NCBI GenBank assembly: GCA_905221615.1
Contig: CAJNDT010005866.1
Span: forward strand, 124,001-188,000
Length of the DNA stretch: 64,000 nucleotides
Direction: 5' to 3'
Source: Symbiodinium sp. CCMP2592
Taxonomy: Eukaryota > Sar > Dinophyceae > Suessiales > Symbiodiniaceae
The notes below the pieces were generated by a model. The model searched no databases. It saw only the letters and a program-made list of their open reading frames with translations, and was not told where the DNA came from. The translations under genes were made by a program, and so were the position numbers. Below are positions 11,290 to 21,689 of the stretch, piece by piece; position 1 is the first letter of the stretch, and each line of letters starts with the position of its first letter.

Positions 11290-11871
11290 TGGCTTATATA
11301 GGGCTCCAACCCTCATAGAATCTATGCAGTAAGAAACAATATATGACGAGATATTCATCATAGACTTTGAGCCACGCATAATAAAAGACAACAATAAGGC
11401 GGGTAATGAATACCAAAAAATAATCATAATGATACGGGTAGTGGTACAGAGAATGACGATAATGATATCATGATACGGATACTTGTGGTAATGGCAGCAG
11501 TGATACTGGTAATGGTTTTTAATGACAAAACTAATCACAATGACAGAAAGAATGATACACAGGCAAATCATAGTCATCATTCCAATAATGGGAACCAGGA
11601 TAGTACTGGGAGTAACAAAAATGATAGTCATGACAAGATAGGTAAGAAAGTTAATAGTGATGATATTGATAGCCATGACAATGATGTAAGTTGTTTGATC
11701 AGTGGTGGTCATGATGATCATGAGTGGTCAGAGTGGTATTCATGACAGTCATGATACCAAGGATAAGGATGATGGTAAATATAATATAGTGATGACGACA
11801 AACGATACTGGTGTTGGTGGTAGTAATAGGAATGAGAGCAATTATACTAATTATAGTGATAATGGACTACG
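11290..11871. repeat. AT-rich low-complexity tract (GATGATA/AATGATA words)
   Basis: Degenerate tetra- and trinucleotide words (AATGATA, GATGATG, AGTAAT) fill the region just 5' of the SMB gene. A compositionally similar tract occupies 21700-22330. Confidence 0.75.
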
Positions 11872-12071
11872 TCAGTGAAGCCTCGCGAAACATTCGTGAC
11901 GGACTCTGCCACTGACCTCCTCAACGAAGTGGTGCGGTGCGCCTTGCTCGCTTGTGGCTCTTCGATGCTTCGGGCGATGGTCATTTGTGAGCACTTCCGA
12001 AGCATCGCGGCATCTCGCGGAAGCGAATTTGCTCAAGCACAGCACGGCGCGAGATTGTGTTCTTCGGCCCC

Positions 12072-12623
12072 ATGGCGCCAGTGCCGCGGATGCTGGCAAC
12101 GCTTCTTGTGGCAGCATCATGCAGTACAGCGTTGGCTCAGCTTCGAGGAATGTCGGCCCACAAGAACGAAACTAATGCAACAGATCAGACTGCTCTCCGC
12201 TCAGCATGGGGAAGCTGTCAGCTGTACGGTTGCCCTTCGACCTACATGAAGAGGCAGGTTTGCCAGTGCAATAGCCGATGCCACGACTACAACGACTGCT
12301 GCTCGGACATCGCCAGCTGCAGTGCACCACGTGATGATGCATGGGTGCCCATTTTCTTGAGCAAATCGGCCGACAAGAACGAAGCTAACGCCACACAGCA
12401 CAAGGCTCTACGCTCAGCATGGGGAAGCTGTCGACAGTATGGCTGCCCTTCGACATACAGGAAGAGCCAGGTGTGCCAGTGCAACAGCCGATGCCACAAC
12501 TACAACAACTGCTGCTCGGACATCGCCAGCTGCAGTGCCCCAGCATCACGTGGTGGTGGATGGGTGCCCATCTTCCTGAGCAAGTCGGCTGAGCAACCGG
12601 GCCCCGGCAACTCCACTCCTTGA
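12072..12623 (+). CDS. Secreted protein with two somatomedin-B-like modules
   Basis: 183 residues in one exon. The ATG at 12072 is preferred over the in-frame one at 12057 because the paralogue at 18777 starts at the equivalent MAPV. Residues 1 to about 22 form a signal peptide (MLATLLVAASCSTALA, cleavage probably before QL). Two modules follow at Cys49-Cys83 and Cys120-Cys154, each with eight cysteines in the somatomedin-B order, including the diagnostic CQCNSRC and NxCCSD(I) core. The modules sit in a repeated 70-residue unit that also includes LRSAWGSC and WVPIFLSKSA, so the gene arose by internal duplication. SMB modules are compact extracellular disulphide folds used for protein or surface binding. 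There is no catalytic domain. It is one half of the segmental duplication whose other copy carries a GH16 domain. Confidence 0.85.
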   Translation: MAPVPRMLATLLVAASCSTALAQLRGMSAHKNETNATDQTALRSAWGSCQLYGCPSTYMKRQVCQCNSRCHDYNDCCSDIASCSAPRDDAWVPIFLSKSADKNEANATQHKALRSAWGSCRQYGCPSTYRKSQVCQCNSRCHNYNNCCSDIASCSAPASRGGGWVPIFLSKSAEQPGPGNSTP

Positions 12624-13701
12624 GTGGCGCTGCTCGTGGCCTTGCCCCAAAGTTGATCTGGGGCCCTTTTCTGTCACATCCAGACAGGGTTGGGGGATCT
12701 GTTTCGTCGAGAGGTACCCTCTAGTGGGGCTCGTTTCGACAGGGAGGCCCTCTTCAATTAATTCGAGCAAGTTTTGAGAAGGCAGTGCCATAAACAGACT
12801 CCTTGAGTCACGATGTCCACAGGACTTTCAGCATTTAAGGCTCCGTCGTACGCCTGGGGCTAAAGGAACGTGTTTGTCCCTTGCTTCACATTATCTGATG
12901 TGGGGGCTCTGTCCCGGTCCAGCCCTGGGGGCTCTGTTTCGTCAACAGGTACATCACTCACGGTCCTTCTGGAATGTTTCAATTTTCGTTTCAAAGTTCT
13001 GAAACGGGGGGCTCGTTTCGACGAGAGGTACCCTCTAATTCGAGCCAGTTTTTTGGAAGGCAGTGCTATGAACAGACTCCTTAAATGGCGGTGTCCACAG
13101 GGCTTAGGGCATTTCAGGCTCCCCCATGAACAGCATGGCACTTTGGCCTCTTGTCGACCGTTCGCTCACCAAAGCGTAACGGAACGCGCCAAACCACATT
13201 CGTTACCTCATGACAGCAGTACGGAAAATGGCGAGACCTGCATGCAGCCAGGTCCTAGCCATGCAGACATCCTGCACCATGGAAACTTTCACCTGAACAT
13301 GGCAGGTAAACAGCGACGTCCGGGACGTCCAGTGCACCCAGAGCGGGAGGCTTCGTAGGGGATCATAGACACGATGTTCTCTGTAATGAACCCAGGCAAG
13401 ACAACCGAAATGCAAAACAAATTAGCTACCGAGCATCAGGCGCAGCATGCCGCATCTCAGGAAACCAGAAAAATATCAGAGAACCGGATCTCCAAGCCAA
13501 AGCAAGACAGATTACAGAGCAAATGAGATACGAACAGTGAACAAAGCGTATCAACATCATCAGCAGCCCTCAAACCTAAGTGCAAAGCCTTGGAAAGACC
13601 TTGGCAGATTATTGAACGGCATTCTCGCTGTTCCTCTTTTCTTGACTTGCCTCGGGGTTCAATATTACCGGTTAAGGCATTTAACCCTAAACCCTAAACC
13701 T
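12624..13701 (+). other. Downstream segment of the duplication, copy 1 (likely 3' UTR and flank)
   Basis: Shares TTCTGTCACATCCAGA, GAGAAGGCAGTGCCAT, CTCTTGTCGACCGTTCG, TTCTGTAATGA and ATCAACATCATCAG with 20385-20900 in the same order. It also contains an internal repeat: GTTTCGACGAGAGGTACCCT at 13015 resembles 12706. No convincing coding frame is conserved between copies, fitting 3' UTR and intergenic DNA. Confidence 0.6.
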
Positions 13702-13790
13702 TAGAAGCTGCCCCCACCCTGCAATAGTGACTATAAGGATTATATTAGGGCCCTGTTATATTCCGACTATACCACAAGTACAGGGTGGGG
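13702..13790. mobile_element. MITE-like element, family M4
   Basis: Left end TAGAAGCTGCCCCCACCCTG and TAGTGACTATAAGGATTATA; right end ACAGGGTGGGG, which lacks the outermost part. It pairs with 14972-15072 in inverted sense. The two M4 copies bracket the Piwi fragments of copy 1. Confidence 0.85.
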
Positions 13791-13843
13791 TTTTTTAATT
13801 TAACCTAAATTTTATACTGATTTAAGCCCTTGGTGTCATCGGC

Positions 13844-13935
13844 TAAAGTCGAGGTTTCGACTTCTACCTCGTCTCCCAGACCTACGTCATTGGGACTGCC
13901 AAGCCCACCCTGTACTCCGTGCCCGATTCTCAGCA
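13844..13935 (+). pseudogene. Piwi-domain fragment (copy 1), central block
   Basis: After an AG the frame reads GFDFYLVSQTYVIGTAKPT and then LYSVPDSQ. This matches the Piwi-clade segment around D-F-(F/Y)-x-x-S-Q-x-x-x-x-G-(T/S)-x-x-P-(T/S)-x-Y-x-V. In intact Piwi proteins it is followed within about 15 residues by the helix found here 650 bp downstream. The paralogous block at 21118 has a 12-nt deletion and a frameshift. No upstream PAZ/MID parts or catalytic Asp/His blocks were found, so I call it a relic; one exon of a live split gene is possible. Confidence 0.55.
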
Positions 13936-13946
13936 GGAGCCTTCTG

Positions 13947-14047
13947 GGGTAGTTGTGAAATTCATGGTCCCTTTTTGGGTACCCTAAATAATAGGTGCCG
14001 TATTATAATGGGGGCCCAAGAAGGGACCATAATTTTGACAACTACCC
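13947..14047. mobile_element. MITE-like element, family M3
   Basis: Ends GGGTAGTTGTGAAATT and AATTTTGACAACTACCC are inverted repeats. The core TTTTTGGGTACCCTAAATAA and GGTGCCGTATTATAATGGG match the copies at 47683-47782 (opposite orientation) and 53303-53402. It sits between the two Piwi fragments. Confidence 0.95.
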
Positions 14048-14594
14048 TTTTGTGGGCCCCAGCCGAAGTCCCAGCAACAGCCACGTGGTTTGCAGCTTGC
14101 ATGCGCTTGAGGGATGAAGGTGAGGATGAGGATGATGGTACCTAAAGTTCATGCTCCCTGAAGCCCTTAACCGTTAAGCCCTGGAGGCCTACAGCTTTAG
14201 ACCTACCTCAAAACCTTAAACCTCCGAAGCCCTATATCCCCGAACTTCAGAAGACGCGAAAGCAGCGGTCAGGGATTTTGGCTTGGAGTTTGGGGGATAG
14301 GATTTGAAGTGTAGGATTCAGGGTTTCAGGAATTACGGTTGGGGATTTGGGGTTTTGGAATATCCGGTTTGGGAGTTGGGGTTTGTGTTTTGTGGGGTGT
14401 AGTAGGGTTTACATCTACTGGCCCTTCGTCCTCCTGTCCCGGTTTAGGGCTTAGGGTTTAGGGTTTAAAACTAAACCCTTAACCCTAAACCCTACACCAG
14501 GTTGTTCTGACTCAGTTTTTCGATTTCGTTTCGGTCCTCCGAACGCGAGCCCGAACTGCCAGCAACACCCTTGCGGACGAGGCTTTACAACACA

Positions 14595-14650
14595 CTCACC
14601 TTCTCAAAGTCGGAGATCATCCGCCTCACCTACAGGCTTTGCGCAGTGCA
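14595..14650 (+). pseudogene. Piwi-domain fragment (copy 1), helix block
   Basis: The frame LTFSKSEIIRLTYRLC resembles the Piwi-family helix L-x-x-L-T-Y-(K/R)-L-C that follows the D-F-(F/Y) strand. The paralogue at 21535-21580 keeps TTCTCAAAGTCGGAG but lacks the next 20 nt. Downstream similarity continues to about 14790 (CCGAGAGGTCATTGCAA against CCAGAGGTCGTTGCAA), with stop codons in this copy. Confidence 0.5.
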
Positions 14651-14971
14651 GCCCGCCAGCATGTCAAGAACTCGTGATTCGCCCGCATCAACTCATGGTT
14701 TGGGGTACAGTCTGCCTGCAACGGCATGAGATGAGACCACGTTCTCCGAGAGGTCATTGCAACTGTTTCGACCCCTGCGCTATCTAGAAAGAGAACGACC
14801 ATCCTTGCCAGAGTATTGCGAGTAGTAGGTAGTCAGTCAGGTACATGACCTTTGCCGGCATGGTCGGGAACTCAGCGCAGTGCACTGGAGTGCCCGACGC
14901 AAAAGCTGCACGGCCGGTGGGGGGCGGTGGGTCGAGTCCGGATACAAACTCGCGAACATCAGCTGGATAAC

Positions 14972-15072
14972 TTAGAAGGGGCCGCCACCCTGTAATAGTG
15001 GTATAGCAGGAATATAATAGGGCCTTAATATAATCCTTATAGTCACTATTACAGGGTGGGGGCAGCTTCTAA
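14972..15072. mobile_element. MITE-like element, family M4 (complete)
   Basis: About 29-bp terminal inverted repeats: left begins TTAGAAGGGGCCGCCACCCT, right ends AGGGTGGGGGCAGCTTCTAA. Internal TATAATAGGGCCTTAATATA is also palindromic. No coding capacity. Confidence 0.95.
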
Positions 15073-15479
15073 TGGATAGCCCTAGCTGCTGGAGTTTTTT
15101 TCGCCGCCAGGTGGCATCCGGGCTGGCTTCAGATCTTCCGCTTGGGGGGGTGTTTGGAGTCATCAAAGTCGGGTTAGGGTTTATCAGGTTTAGGGTATAG
15201 GGTTTAAGGTTTAGGGTTTAGGGTTTAGGGTTTAAGGCGCAGGGTTTAGGGTTCAGGGTTGAGGGTTTAGGGTTTTGAGGACTATCTGGGCAGCTTGTGT
15301 CTGTATCGGGTACGGAGCCTTTGCGGACCAGTTTATTATGAAGCCCCAAAAGCCCCAGACCCCCGGACCCCTTGGGCGCCAAACCCTTAAAAACATACAT
15401 ATATATGTATGTATATATATATATATATATTTATTTATATCTTTATATATCTATATGTTAATAAACATATACATATATA

Positions 15480-15510
<31 letters not shown>

Positions 15511-16011
15511 GCTCAACCCGCATCACTCGAATGGCCCAGGTGTCGCTGCCCGCGCCCTTGAAGTACGCGGCCAAGGTCCTGAGCCTCCTGTCAAAGCTGC
15601 TTGGACCGATTTTTGTCTGGCTTGGGGTTCGGGCTTGGGTCGGGTTTTAGGGTTTGAAAGGCTTTGGGTTTGGGGTCTGCGGCTTCAGGGTTTCAAGGTT
15701 GGGATGCATGGCTACGATGAAGCTGCCTTTGGATGCCTCCGGCAGTCGTATTGCGCTTCGAGTTTCGGGCCTCGAGACCTCGCCATGACCCACGTTAAAC
15801 ATACACCCTGCATCCCTAGAAGATGTTCACCACTCTGAAACTCCGAACCCTAAGCTTTGAACCCTTTGCCCTGCTACTTCCTGCATCGAGCGCGCTCAAG
15901 CACATAAAGAAGCCATTGCACTTTAAAAAACCCCAAAAAACCCTCAACTCCAACCTCTGAACTCCAACCCTGAACTTCAAACTTCGTATACGAAAGTTTT
16001 ATCCCTTCAAC
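15073..16011. other. Telomere-like run, AT microsatellite, no firm gene
   Basis: TTTAGGG units dominate 15176-15275. TATA/CATA microsatellite fills 15397-15511. A possible exon at about 15560-15615 reads [20 protein letters not shown] but has no partner copy. Confidence 0.5.
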
Positions 16012-16070
16012 TTCTTATCATGTTTGTAGTATAAGATACCCCAAACCCTATTCATTAAGGCCCCTATATG
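16012..16070. mobile_element. MITE-like element, family M1 (3' half)
   Basis: GTAGTATAAGATACCCCAAA core and CCTATTCATTAAGGCCCC end only. Confidence 0.75.
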
Positions 16071-17258
16071 ACTTCTTCCACCTGAAGCCCCAAGAGTTGC
16101 TTATGGCGTCCCAGCTTACAGAAGCCATTTACCAGGTAAAGGTTTAGTTTCTTTCAGGGTTGAGGAGGTCGGGGTTTAGCGTTGATGCCACGCCCTGGAC
16201 AATCGAAAATGCACAGAATGAAAGCTACCGGGAGCCGAAGTGTTCATTACGTCCCATGCTCCTAAACCCAGCCATCTAGATCCGACCTGAAACGCCAGAC
16301 CCCCACATTCCCATCCTGGTTCCATGATAGGTCTGGTTTGGCGCTAGGAAAAGCTGTCGAATATGGTCGCTTAGTTGGAGCTTGAATTTTCAAAGGTGTG
16401 GCCAACTTCCGGAGCAACCAACAGGTGAGGTGCGTACCTGGAGGCGCCACTGCTTCAGGTTCTTTCGGGCTTAGATGCTACGGCTTCGGGGCTATTTGTG
16501 GTTTGAACTCAATCTCATAGCCCCTTGGAGCAATGGTATAAGCATATGCGTGTGTGTACAGATATATAAGAAATAAACAACTAAATGAATGAATATGTAT
16601 ATATGTGTATACATGTATGCATATACATGTATGTATGTGTATATACATATATGTATGTAAACATATTGTTATTTATAGATGTGTATGTGTATGTATGTAT
16701 GTATATATATATATATATACACAATACGCTGGTTCCAAACATCAAGGCCCAAATGCTAGGGGTATGGGGGGTAGAGCTTCACAGAAGCCTGCGGCTAGGT
16801 CTTTCGGGTTTTAAGGGCTACAGGAGTTTTTTTAAGGGTGTTTTGGCCGATCGGCGGTGAGGGTTTAGGGGTTTGCTGCTAGGGGTTTCAGCTGTGTTCA
16901 GGGTCGTTTGTGTGAGGTCCCGCTGTTTATCAGGGCTGGATCTTCAAGCTGTGTATCTACTCTGCCGGCATTGCCATCTTCCTTGGTGCTTTGTACAGAT
17001 TTGTTGCAGGGTTCCAGGTTGTGCATCAGATTGAGATTCTGATTTGTTTTGTGGCTTTGAAAAAACGGGTGTAGTGAGAGCTGGCCATCTAATCGAAGTG
17101 AAAGGAGACTTCAGGAGGATGTTCCTCAGATCCCTGTGGCCGCCAACTTTCGGCCTGATCTCGTGCAGGCCAAACCTCTTCTTCGTGTAAGCTGCGGCCA
17201 CGGGAACGTCAAGGACTGAGGGAGAGATCCACATGACACCTCGGCTCTGATTATCTTC
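16071..17258. other. No firm gene; TATG microsatellite inside
   Basis: TATG/ATAC repeats occupy 16590-16722. A - strand frame at about 17090-17230 reads VAAAYTKKRFGLHEIRPKV and looks coding-like, but all supported genes here are on the + strand and nothing else supports it. Confidence 0.4.
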
Positions 17259-17382
17259 TACTTAAAGGATCATTGGACTTAGTAACTGGGGTTATGAGTA
17301 AGGTAACTATGCTTATAACTACTTATAACCCCAATGAAGGTACTTATAACCTTACTTACTAAGTCCCATGATCCTCCAAGTA
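17259..17382. mobile_element. MITE-like element, family M8
   Basis: Terminal inverted repeats TACTTAAAGGATCATTGGAC and its near-complement ending CCATGATCCTCCAAGTA, about 27 bp per arm, with an inner palindrome of GGGGTTAT/ATAACCCC. Single copy in the window. Confidence 0.9.
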
Positions 17383-18260
17383 CCTGTTTGTGCTTCATTC
17401 CGGGCTTGAGAGCACCAGTCGCTCCAGCAGGGTGCACAGGAGTTCACTTTTTCGCAAGATCTTTCCACCTCTGCACGCGAGGCACTTTTCCACAGCCCTG
17501 CAGCTTCATCACTCTAAGATCTTCAAGGTGCAGGTCCTTGTCCTTGTGATCTGAGCAATAGGTCGCCTAAGGCTTCGGGGCTTGTCACAACAGAGTTCAG
17601 GGGGCCTCACCGGGGTTTCGAGTTTAAAGCGTTGGACTTCGTGATCCGTGGTTTTGATTCGGGAGCTGGACGGCTATCAACTTGGCAAACATCCAGAAGA
17701 TCGCCTGGGTGACCGGTATGCATGACACCACTGGCAGTATGCCGCGTGAGAGTCAGAGGCGAATCAAACGCAACACCGTCCGATCACTGCTCACCCTTAA
17801 ACTCCTACGCCTACGCCCCTGTAAATCCCGATAACAAGCCATGGAGCCCCTGTTTATAGTCCATCGTTGGCTCGCTCTGAGCGTCGGAGGCTGGGCGAAC
17901 AGGTGTCCCGTAAATGTATCTGCAGCTGGCAAGGGGTGATTAAGCTTTGTGGCGTTCACTTGAGCTCAGATTGGATAAGACAGCCTGTCGACGACCGATA
18001 TCGCCTTTAAGAGCCGCCCCGTACAAGTGGCAGCTTCGTTCCAGAACAGCTCACTTTTCGAGTCTTACTGCTGATGATGGTTATGCAGAAGCACTGCCAG
18101 ATGCCATGCACAGGCGCGGTAAAGAGTTATGTTTTCCGGACAAGCGAACAAGCTCATCCGCACATCCAGTGTATGAACGTGTTCGACATTTTCAGACACC
18201 GTGTCCAAGCCTTCGGCTCAGGAATACCAGCAGCCACTTCACGATCCACATTCCGAACAA
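17383..18260 (+). other. 5' part of segmental duplication, copy 2, plus unassigned sequence
   Basis: GTGATTAAGCTTTGTGGCG (about 17936) and CCAGAACAGCTCACTTTTCG (about 18042) match 9007 and 9070. The rest is unassigned. An open frame of 127 codons from 17947 is not conserved in copy 1. Confidence 0.5.
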
Positions 18261-18350
18261 TATGGGGCCTAGTGTTTTGGGGGTTCCTTATTATAAGTAC
18301 AGTATAATGGGCCCCAAAACCCTGTTCTAATCATCAAGGCCGGCCCCTAC
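18261..18350. mobile_element. MITE-like element, family M1
   Basis: ATGGGGCCTAGTGTTTTGGG start, TTATAAGTACAGTATAATGG core and CTAATCATCAAGGC end. Confidence 0.9.
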
Positions 18351-18776
18351 AACAAGCGGCCTTGTCGGAGGATTGGACCAAACGTCAGTAACTCGAAATA
18401 CCCGCGCTGGATCGGAGATGGAAACCCTAGACCTGAAACATCCTGAAGGTTTAGGCTTTTAGGGTTTTAGGGTTTTAGGGTTTAGGGTTTAGGACCTCAG
18501 TTTTGAACCGAAGCCCTGAGCCGTAAACCCTAGACTCTAGACCCGAAAGCCTAAGCTCAGCTGAGTCCTATCAGGAGCGTGAGCAGCCCGATTCGATTCA
18601 TCACCGAAGACGTGGTGCGCCCTGCTGGGTTTTAGATCCTCGAAGGTGGAAGCCGGGTCGATGGTCAGTTTCGCAGTTTCGAGGCGTGCTGGCACGGCAT
18701 GGTAGCAAATTTGCTCAAAGCAGTGGTTTTGGATTTTTGCCCGACCTCGGGGGCATCCTTTTGAGCCTTCGGCCCC
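18351..18776 (+). other. 5' flank of the GH16 gene, duplicated
   Basis: TTTTAGGG repeats at 18450-18495, then sequence related to 9128-9175 (CTATCAGGAGCGTGAGCA) and to 11930-12071 (GTGGTGCGCC, AAATTTGCTCAAAGCA, CTTCGGCCCCATGGCGCC). The last word spans the start codon in both SMB genes. No TATA box or other promoter motif is obvious. Confidence 0.55.
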
Positions 18777-19973
18777 ATGGCGCCTGTGCAGATGTTGGCA
18801 AGGGTTCTTGTGGCCGCATCATGGAGTACAGCCTTGGCCCAGCTTCGAGGTCTGTCGGCTAACAAGACCGAACTTAACGCCACAGATCAAACTCTCCTCC
18901 GCTCAGCATGGGGAAGCTGTCAGCAGTACGGCTGCCCTTCCACGTACATTCAGAGCCAAGCGTGCCAGTGCAACAGCCGATGCAAGGACTACAACAACTG
19001 CTGTTCGGACATCACCAGCTGCAATGCCGGAGCACCTGCCGCCGGATCGCCGGCCGGAGGGGCGCCCAGCCCCACGCAGATCTCCGGACATCCGGACCCC
19101 AGCAAGCAGTACCCAAGCTACCCGGGCTTCACGCTGGCGCTCGTGGAGGAGTTCGACAGCCCACTGGACCTGGACAGCGATCCAATCTGGACCTGGTCGG
19201 ACGGCGGGCTTTTCGAAGGCGACGTGCGCTTCGTAAAGCAGCAGATCCGCTTTGAGGACGGCAAGATGAAAATCACTGCCACCCAGAACCCTGGCTATTC
19301 CACACAAGCCTGCTCGCACGCCGAGGTGGGGACCGTTGAGCATAAGCCGCTGGTGAGCGGCGAGTTCCGCTCTAGAAGAAACATCTTCCGTTACGGGCGC
19401 TACGAGGTGCGCATGAAGGCTCCGGATGTGCAGCCCGGAAACCCGGATGTGGACGGGAACTTCGTTGCCACTATGTTCGTGTTCCGCGATGCCAAGTTCC
19501 GTCACTGGCGGGAGATTGACATTGAGGTCACTGGGGACTCGCCCAACTCCGTGACGACCAACGTGCTCCGTGCGGACAACACGGAGTTTTGGAGACCACA
19601 AATCGCCTCAGTGAGAACGACCAGCGTCAGCGGGAATGCACGGGCCGAGTTCCACACCTACGGCTTCGAGTGGCTGCCGGACCGCATCACGTGGTACATT
19701 GATGGCGTTCCAGTGAGGAGCCACTACGGCGGGAAACCTCCGATTCCGGACAAGTCGGCCAAGGTCATGATGAACTTGTGGATCTTTGGCCCCAAAGCCA
19801 ACTTCGGCGGCAGGCAGATTTACAACAATCGCTACCCCATGACCAGCGAGTACGACTGGTTCCGCTTCTACAAGTGGGACGGTGAGACGACCTACCCGTG
19901 CCAACGCTTCTCCACCTCGTGTTTGTCCAGCGATGACAGGCATGGGGGTGGCGTTCGTTTCATGAGGGACTAA
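18777..19973 (+). CDS. Secreted GH16 family beta-glucanase with N-terminal SMB-like module
   Basis: 398 residues, single exon. A signal peptide (residues 1 to about 22) is followed by one eight-cysteine SMB-like module (Cys48-Cys82), a Gly/Ala/Pro linker (about 83-103) and a GH16 catalytic domain (about 115-385). The catalytic signature REIDIEVTG is present with Glu246, Asp248 and Glu250, matching the family pattern E-[ILV]-D-x-[ILVMF]-E (nucleophile, helper Asp, acid/base). Also typical are YGRYEVRMKAP before it and FHTYGFEWLPDRITWYIDG after it. GH16 enzymes cleave beta-1,3/1,4-glucans or galactans, or transglycosylate; the exact substrate cannot be read here. A beta-glucan of the cell covering or of food is plausible. 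All key residues are intact. Nearest relative in the window is 12072-12623, which shares signal peptide and SMB module but has no GH16 domain. Confidence 0.92.
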   Translation: MAPVQMLARVLVAASWSTALAQLRGLSANKTELNATDQTLLRSAWGSCQQYGCPSTYIQSQACQCNSRCKDYNNCCSDITSCNAGAPAAGSPAGGAPSPTQISGHPDPSKQYPSYPGFTLALVEEFDSPLDLDSDPIWTWSDGGLFEGDVRFVKQQIRFEDGKMKITATQNPGYSTQACSHAEVGTVEHKPLVSGEFRSRRNIFRYGRYEVRMKAPDVQPGNPDVDGNFVATMFVFRDAKFRHWREIDIEVTGDSPNSVTTNVLRADNTEFWRPQIASVRTTSVSGNARAEFHTYGFEWLPDRITWYIDGVPVRSHYGGKPPIPDKSAKVMMNLWIFGPKANFGGRQIYNNRYPMTSEYDWFRFYKWDGETTYPCQRFSTSCLSSDDRHGGGVRFMRD

Positions 19974-20153
19974 TTGTCTTCTCAGGTGTAAAGGAGAGAG
20001 TTTCAAAGGTGGGTGGGTGCCTTCAAGGGAGCCCTAATCAGTCGGAAGAGCCCGAGGTATCTGGACGGCAACAACCCCTGTGATGGGCAGCCGATGCTTG
20101 GCACTTGGAAGGGCCAGGCTGCGTGCTCAGCATCCTGCCGATGAGCAGCTGGT

Positions 20154-20261
20154 ACTACGGTTGATGACATAAATCCTGCATTACCCATAATAAGGAATAT
20201 GCCATAATTACCCTAGTTTAGGGTATTTCAGGAAATGCAGGATTTATTTCATCAACCGTAG
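20154..20261. mobile_element. MITE-like element, family M7
   Basis: Ends ACTACGGTTGATGACATAAA and TTTATTTCATCAACCGTAG are inverted repeats, continuing through AATCCTGCATT/AATGCAGGATT. It lies 180 bp downstream of the GH16 stop codon, likely in or near the 3' UTR, and is absent from copy 1 of the duplication. Confidence 0.93.
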
Positions 20262-21032
20262 GGGGAAGCCTCTGGCTCCGCTCAGGTCTTGCCCAAAGGG
20301 CTTAGGGCATTTTAGATGACTTAAGGCTTCGTCGTACCTCCGGCGGCCGAAGGGACGTTTTGCCCCTGGGTTCAGGGGGGCTCTTTCCTGTCAGATCCAG
20401 AACGTTTTTTTTTTTTGGGGGGTGGGGGGGGCTAAGGTCCGTCTTGGGTAGGGTTTCGTCACTCTGGATCTGGGGATCGTCGGCCCCTGCTCTTTCTTAA
20501 GACAATCTTCAATTTCGGTGGGGTCTGCAAGCGGAGTGTAAAGCTGCCGGACCCTCTAATTCGAGCCGGTTTTGAGAAGGCAGTGCCATCAACAGAGTGG
20601 CACGTTTCATCCTCTTGTCGACACCGTTCGATCACGGAAAGCATCAAATCCTGCATGCCCGCGATTGCTAGCCACGAAGGCATCCGACACCATGCAACGT
20701 GTTCATGTCCAAAATGAACGGCAGGTGGACAACTACATCAGGGACGGCCGGAAGGCATGCCGGGGGCATCCTCTACTTGTAGATGTATAAGATGTTTTCT
20801 GTAATGAGCCATGCTGAAGTGATGGAAGCATCATAGAAACTGAGCCTCAAGCATCGAAGACATAGTACAGAACCCTCACGAGTCTTATCAACATCATCAG
20901 ATGCCCTAAACTTAAACCCGAAGCCTCGAAAGGCTTCTTCAAGCTGAAAGGCCTCATCGCCGTTCCCATTGTATTGAGGGTCAAGTTATCTTTAGGCTTG
21001 AGGTTTAGGGCAGGTTTAGGGTCTCGGGGTTG
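20262..21032 (+). other. Downstream segment of the duplication, copy 2
   Basis: Order-conserved similarity to 12650-13640 (see that entry). Includes a T10 G-rich tract near 20406-20430 and telomere-like words near 21000-21020. No gene. Confidence 0.6.
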
Positions 21033-21190
21033 GAGGTCGACGCCCTTGTCTGTACTTGTCATCATCCGCATGGAAGCTTCCAGAGGTCGGAATCGAGTTG
21101 CAGAGTTGAAGTTTTGACTTCTACCTGGTCTCCCCGACGGACAAGGCCACCCTGCACGGAGTGCGTCCGATTCTCAGCGTGGACGTCGAA
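21033..21190 (+). pseudogene. Piwi-domain fragment (copy 2), central block
   Basis: The frame with VCTCHHPHGSF recalls the (Q/C)K-x-HH-T-R-(F/L)-F strand of Argonaute/Piwi proteins, and FDFYLVSP matches the next strand. Compared with 13844-13935 it has lost 12 nt after the SP and then shifts frame at CGTCCGATT. A TGA lies just before the FDFYL segment. The combination points to decay. Confidence 0.5.
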
Positions 21191-21479
21191 TCTTAGCGAA
21201 CCCAAAGACGCCCCTACCCTACACCCTAAACCCTGAAACCCCCAATCCCCTAAACGTTCTGCGTTTTGCACGTCGCCGAGGCTAAAGCCCTGAATCCTCG
21301 AGGGTTGAGGATGTAGGGTTTGGGGTTTGGGATTTAGGATTTTTGGCATGGGGTTTAGGATTTAGGGTGTGTGCGAGTGTGCGTGTGTGTGTGTGCGCGT
21401 GTGTTTGTGTGCGATAAAGTTGTAGGGATTGTAGGGTTCAGAGCTCTAGAGTCGGAGCATTTTGACGGCCCGCCAGTCC

Positions 21480-21685
21480 TCCTGTTCGCCCCAATTCATA
21501 CCGATACCCACGTGGACGAGGCTTCACGACATGCTGACCTTCACTTCTCAAAGTCGGAGAGCTTTGCGCAGTGCCGCTCGTCAGCATACGTCCAGGGTTC
21601 GGTGCGGCTGCCCTGCAGCAGCATGGGGTTTAGCAATGTTGGTCCAGAGGTCGTTGCAAGTGTTGCGGCCCCCGTGCCTTGAATA
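21480..21685 (+). pseudogene. Piwi-domain fragment (copy 2), helix and following block
   Basis: Nucleotide similarity to 14560-14790 is clear (GTGGACGAGGCTTCACGACA, CTTCTCAAAGTCGGAG). GSVRLP and, in another frame, GLAMLVQRSLQ resemble the Piwi segment G-x-x-R-(V/L)-P-A followed by K-L-A-x-L-V. These homologies lie in different frames, so the copy is frameshifted. Confidence 0.45.
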
Positions 21686-21689
21686 GCAA

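Noticed and set aside
18903-19601. 232-codon - strand frame
   Set aside because: Shadow of the GH16 gene, whose + frame has catalytic residues and a signal peptide.
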